In this document: one piece after another, positions 32,756 to 34,012 of the stretch
How positions within the stretch are numbered: position 1 is the first letter of the stretch
How the letters are laid out: each line of letters begins with the position of its first letter
Assembly: GCA_015067665.1 (NCBI GenBank)
Contig: SVLZ01000017.1
Location: 1-34,012, forward strand
Length of the DNA stretch: 34,012 bases
Reading direction: 5' to 3'
Source of the DNA: Oscillospiraceae bacterium
GTDB taxonomy: Bacteria; Bacillota; Clostridia; Oscillospirales; Oscillospiraceae
The notes under the pieces: generated by a model
What the model was told of the DNA's origin: nothing
The model's database searches: none
Seen by the model: only the letters and a program-made list of their open reading frames with translations
Program-made: the position numbers and the translations under genes

Positions 32756-33538
32756 ATGAAAAAGTTATTTACAATCGTTATGGTTTTGGCGCTGACCCTT
32801 ACTTGCTTCGCTGCCTGTGGCGGCAACGCCGGCACGGATCTGGAGAACATTCAGAAAAAGGGCAAGATCGTGATCGGTATCACCGAATATGCGCCTATGG
32901 ACTACAAGGATGAAAACGGTAATTGGACCGGCTTTGACGCAGAATTTGCACAACTCTTTGCGAAAGAATTGGGTGTGGAATGTGAGTTTTATGTCATTGC
33001 TGACTGGACCAAGAAATTCTTTGAGCTGGATACCAAGCAGATCGATGCGGTCTGGAACGGTATGACAATCACGGACGAGGCGCTCCTGAATGCCAGCGTT
33101 TCTAATCCCTATATTGTCAACGCACAGGTAGTGGTTATGAAGGCGGATAAGCTGGCAAGCTACCCGGACGCCGCCAGCATGAAGAATCTGTCCTTTGCTG
33201 TTGAAAACGGTTCTGCCGGCCAGAAGGCTGCCGAAACCGTCATCGGCGCCAAGAATATTGTACCTGTACAGGATCAGGGCGCTGCATTGATGGAAGTTGC
33301 CGCCGGCACATCCGATGCCTGTGTCATTGATATCACAATGGCCAATGCTATGACCGGCGAAGGTACTAGCTATGCGGACCTGGGCTATGCAGTCAGCCTT
33401 ACCTCCGAAGAGTACGGCGTAGCTTTCCGGAAGGATTCCGATCTTACCGAAAAGTTCAATGCCTTTATGGATAAACTGATCGCTGACGGCACACTGCAAA
33501 AGCTGGCAGAGAAGTATGAGCAGACCCTTGTTGGCTAA
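32756..33538 (+). CDS. Amino-acid ABC transporter substrate-binding lipoprotein
   Basis: 260 aa. Lipoprotein signal with lipobox FAAC, Cys21. The mature protein is a family 3 periplasmic-type binding fold: GKIVIGITEYAPMDYKDENG, WTGFDAEFAQLFAKELG, DAVWNGMTITDE, and the late EEYGVAFRKDSDLTEKFNAFMDKL. It captures a polar amino acid (glutamine, cystine, Arg/His types are all possible) for the permease encoded next. The ATG at 32756 has AAAGGAAAGG upstream; a frame from 32642 crosses the promoter. First gene of the operon. Confidence 0.92.
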   Translation: MKKLFTIVMVLALTLTCFAACGGNAGTDLENIQKKGKIVIGITEYAPMDYKDENGNWTGFDAEFAQLFAKELGVECEFYVIADWTKKFFELDTKQIDAVWNGMTITDEALLNASVSNPYIVNAQVVVMKADKLASYPDAASMKNLSFAVENGSAGQKAAETVIGAKNIVPVQDQGAALMEVAAGTSDACVIDITMANAMTGEGTSYADLGYAVSLTSEEYGVAFRKDSDLTEKFNAFMDKLIADGTLQKLAEKYEQTLVG

Positions 33539-33544
33539 TGCTTG

Positions 33545-33572
33545 ACTTTAATGAATTAATGTCGTAAAGTAT
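33545..33572 (+). promoter_or_regulatory. Second ACTTTA/TAAAGT site before the permease gene
   Basis: ACTTTA (33545-33550) - N14 - TAAAGT (33565-33570), the same spacing as 32680-32705, and the same extended right half GTAAAGTAT (33564-33572). The following TATAAA could act as a -10 (TTTAAT-17-TATAAA). Confidence 0.45.
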
Positions 33573-33578
33573 AAAAGA

Positions 33579-33607
33579 GGGGGAGGGCACCTGCCTTCCC
33601 TCCTTTT
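33579..33607 (+). terminator. Attenuator-like hairpin between binding-protein and permease genes
   Basis: GGGGAGGGC-ACCT-GCCTTCCCTC-type stem with one G-U pair and a short TTTT. Likely lets only part of transcription continue, giving excess binding protein. Confidence 0.6.
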
Positions 33608-33627
33608 CACAGAATTGAGGAAGCATT

Positions 33628-34012
33628 ATGTTTGTACCTGTAACCTTGCAGCTTTTGGAGGGTTTTTGGGAAACCCTGAAGGTATTCGCACTCACCCTTG
33701 TTTTTTCCATCCCGCTGGGTCTGGTGGTTTGCTTTGGCGCTATGAGCAAATTTAAGCCCTTGCGCTATTTGACCCGGAGCTTTGTTTGGATCATCCGGGG
33801 AACGCCGCTTATGCTGCAGCTTATCATTATTTTCTATGGCCCCGGCCTTATGTTCGATCTTCCGGCAATGCCCCGGTTTACCGCGACCATCGTGGCTTTT
33901 GCCATCAATTATGCCTGTTATTTCTCTGAGATCTACCGGGGCGGCATCGAAGCTGTACCCGTTGGGCAGTATGAAGCCGGTCAGGTGCTGGGTATGACAC
34001 GGCAGCAGATCT
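33628..34012 (+). CDS. Amino-acid ABC transporter permease (partial, cut by window end)
   Basis: First 128 residues. The HisM/GlnP-type permease start FVPVTLQLLEGFWETLKVFALT with several membrane segments; WIIRGTPLMLQLIIIFYGPG is typical of the family. The EAA loop that contacts the ATPase begins YRGGIEAVPVGQYEAGQVLGM. GAGGAAG precedes the ATG. An ATPase gene probably follows beyond the window. It partners the binding protein encoded upstream. Confidence 0.92.
   Translation, partial: MFVPVTLQLLEGFWETLKVFALTLVFSIPLGLVVCFGAMSKFKPLRYLTRSFVWIIRGTPLMLQLIIIFYGPGLMFDLPAMPRFTATIVAFAINYACYFSEIYRGGIEAVPVGQYEAGQVLGMTRQQI

Overview
The window reads as a chromosomal segment of a spore-forming, anaerobic Firmicute of the class Clostridia, most likely an Oscillospirales/Ruminococcaceae-type gut bacterium. 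The grounds are: sporulation genes (sigG, ymxH, spoIIE, a dacF-like PBP, a pdaA-like deacetylase), a HrcA/CIRCE heat-shock operon, RqcH and Mini-III, classic sigma-A promoters with 17-bp spacers, AGGAGG ribosome binding sites, and several families of palindromic intergenic repeats of a kind I associate with this group. No rRNA, tRNA, CRISPR array, prophage, transposase or defence locus was seen. The gene content is mostly housekeeping; the unusual material lies in the intergenic DNA.

Layout. 1-1.1 kb: tail of an upstream gene, then an unknown zinc-ribbon membrane protein (-). 1.1-3.4 kb: mrnC-rqcH (+). 3.4-8.5 kb: heat-shock operon hrcA-grpE-dnaK-dnaJ (+), with a tandem, overlapping pair of CIRCE operators and two copies of one palindromic repeat flanking dnaK. 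8.5-11.3 kb: dCMP deaminase, a PflX-type radical SAM protein and a sporulation-type D,D-carboxypeptidase (+). 11.4-12.1 kb: queT under a preQ1 riboswitch and terminator (-). 12.1-13.1 kb: an SPFH/stomatin-family protein (+). 13.1-16.2 kb: rpmH-rnpA-yidD-yidC-jag (-), the cluster that usually sits beside dnaA, here without dnaA or mnmE/mnmG. 16.4-20.8 kb: typA, then a CYTH phosphatase / DnaQ-like exonuclease / aminotransferase operon (-). 20.9-22.8 kb: spoIIE-like (+). 22.9-24.4 kb: gdhA and a small membrane protein (-). 24.6-26 kb: pdaA-like deacetylase and a lipoprotein (+). 26-29.2 kb: rpsB-tsf and sigG-ymxH (-). 29.2-29.8 kb: AT-rich spacer with a cluster of DnaA-box-like 9-mers. 29.8-34 kb: rpsT, recG and the start of an amino-acid ABC transporter operon (+) cut by the window end.

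How the parts work together. One set serves protein synthesis and quality control (rpsB/tsf, rpsT, rpmH, typA, RqcH, DnaK system, YidC/YidD/Jag membrane insertion, RNase P protein, Mini-III). A second serves sporulation (SpoIIE phosphatase, SigG, YmxH, spore-cortex enzymes). A third covers nutrient and nucleotide metabolism (GdhA, QueT, dCMP deaminase, amino-acid uptake). Most transcription units show a recognisable promoter and an intrinsic terminator, so unit boundaries can be stated with fair confidence.

The most interesting signals are: the DnaA-box-like cluster at 29.28-29.74 kb (origin or DnaA-regulated site); a repeated palindromic operator (ACTTTA/TAAAGT) over the transporter promoter and again before the permease; the double CIRCE; a hairpin that hides the ymxH ribosome binding site; and at least four families of palindromic mobile-like repeats, one placed inside the rpsB-tsf operon and one twice inside the dnaK operon. 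I did not find a clearly new multi-gene system.
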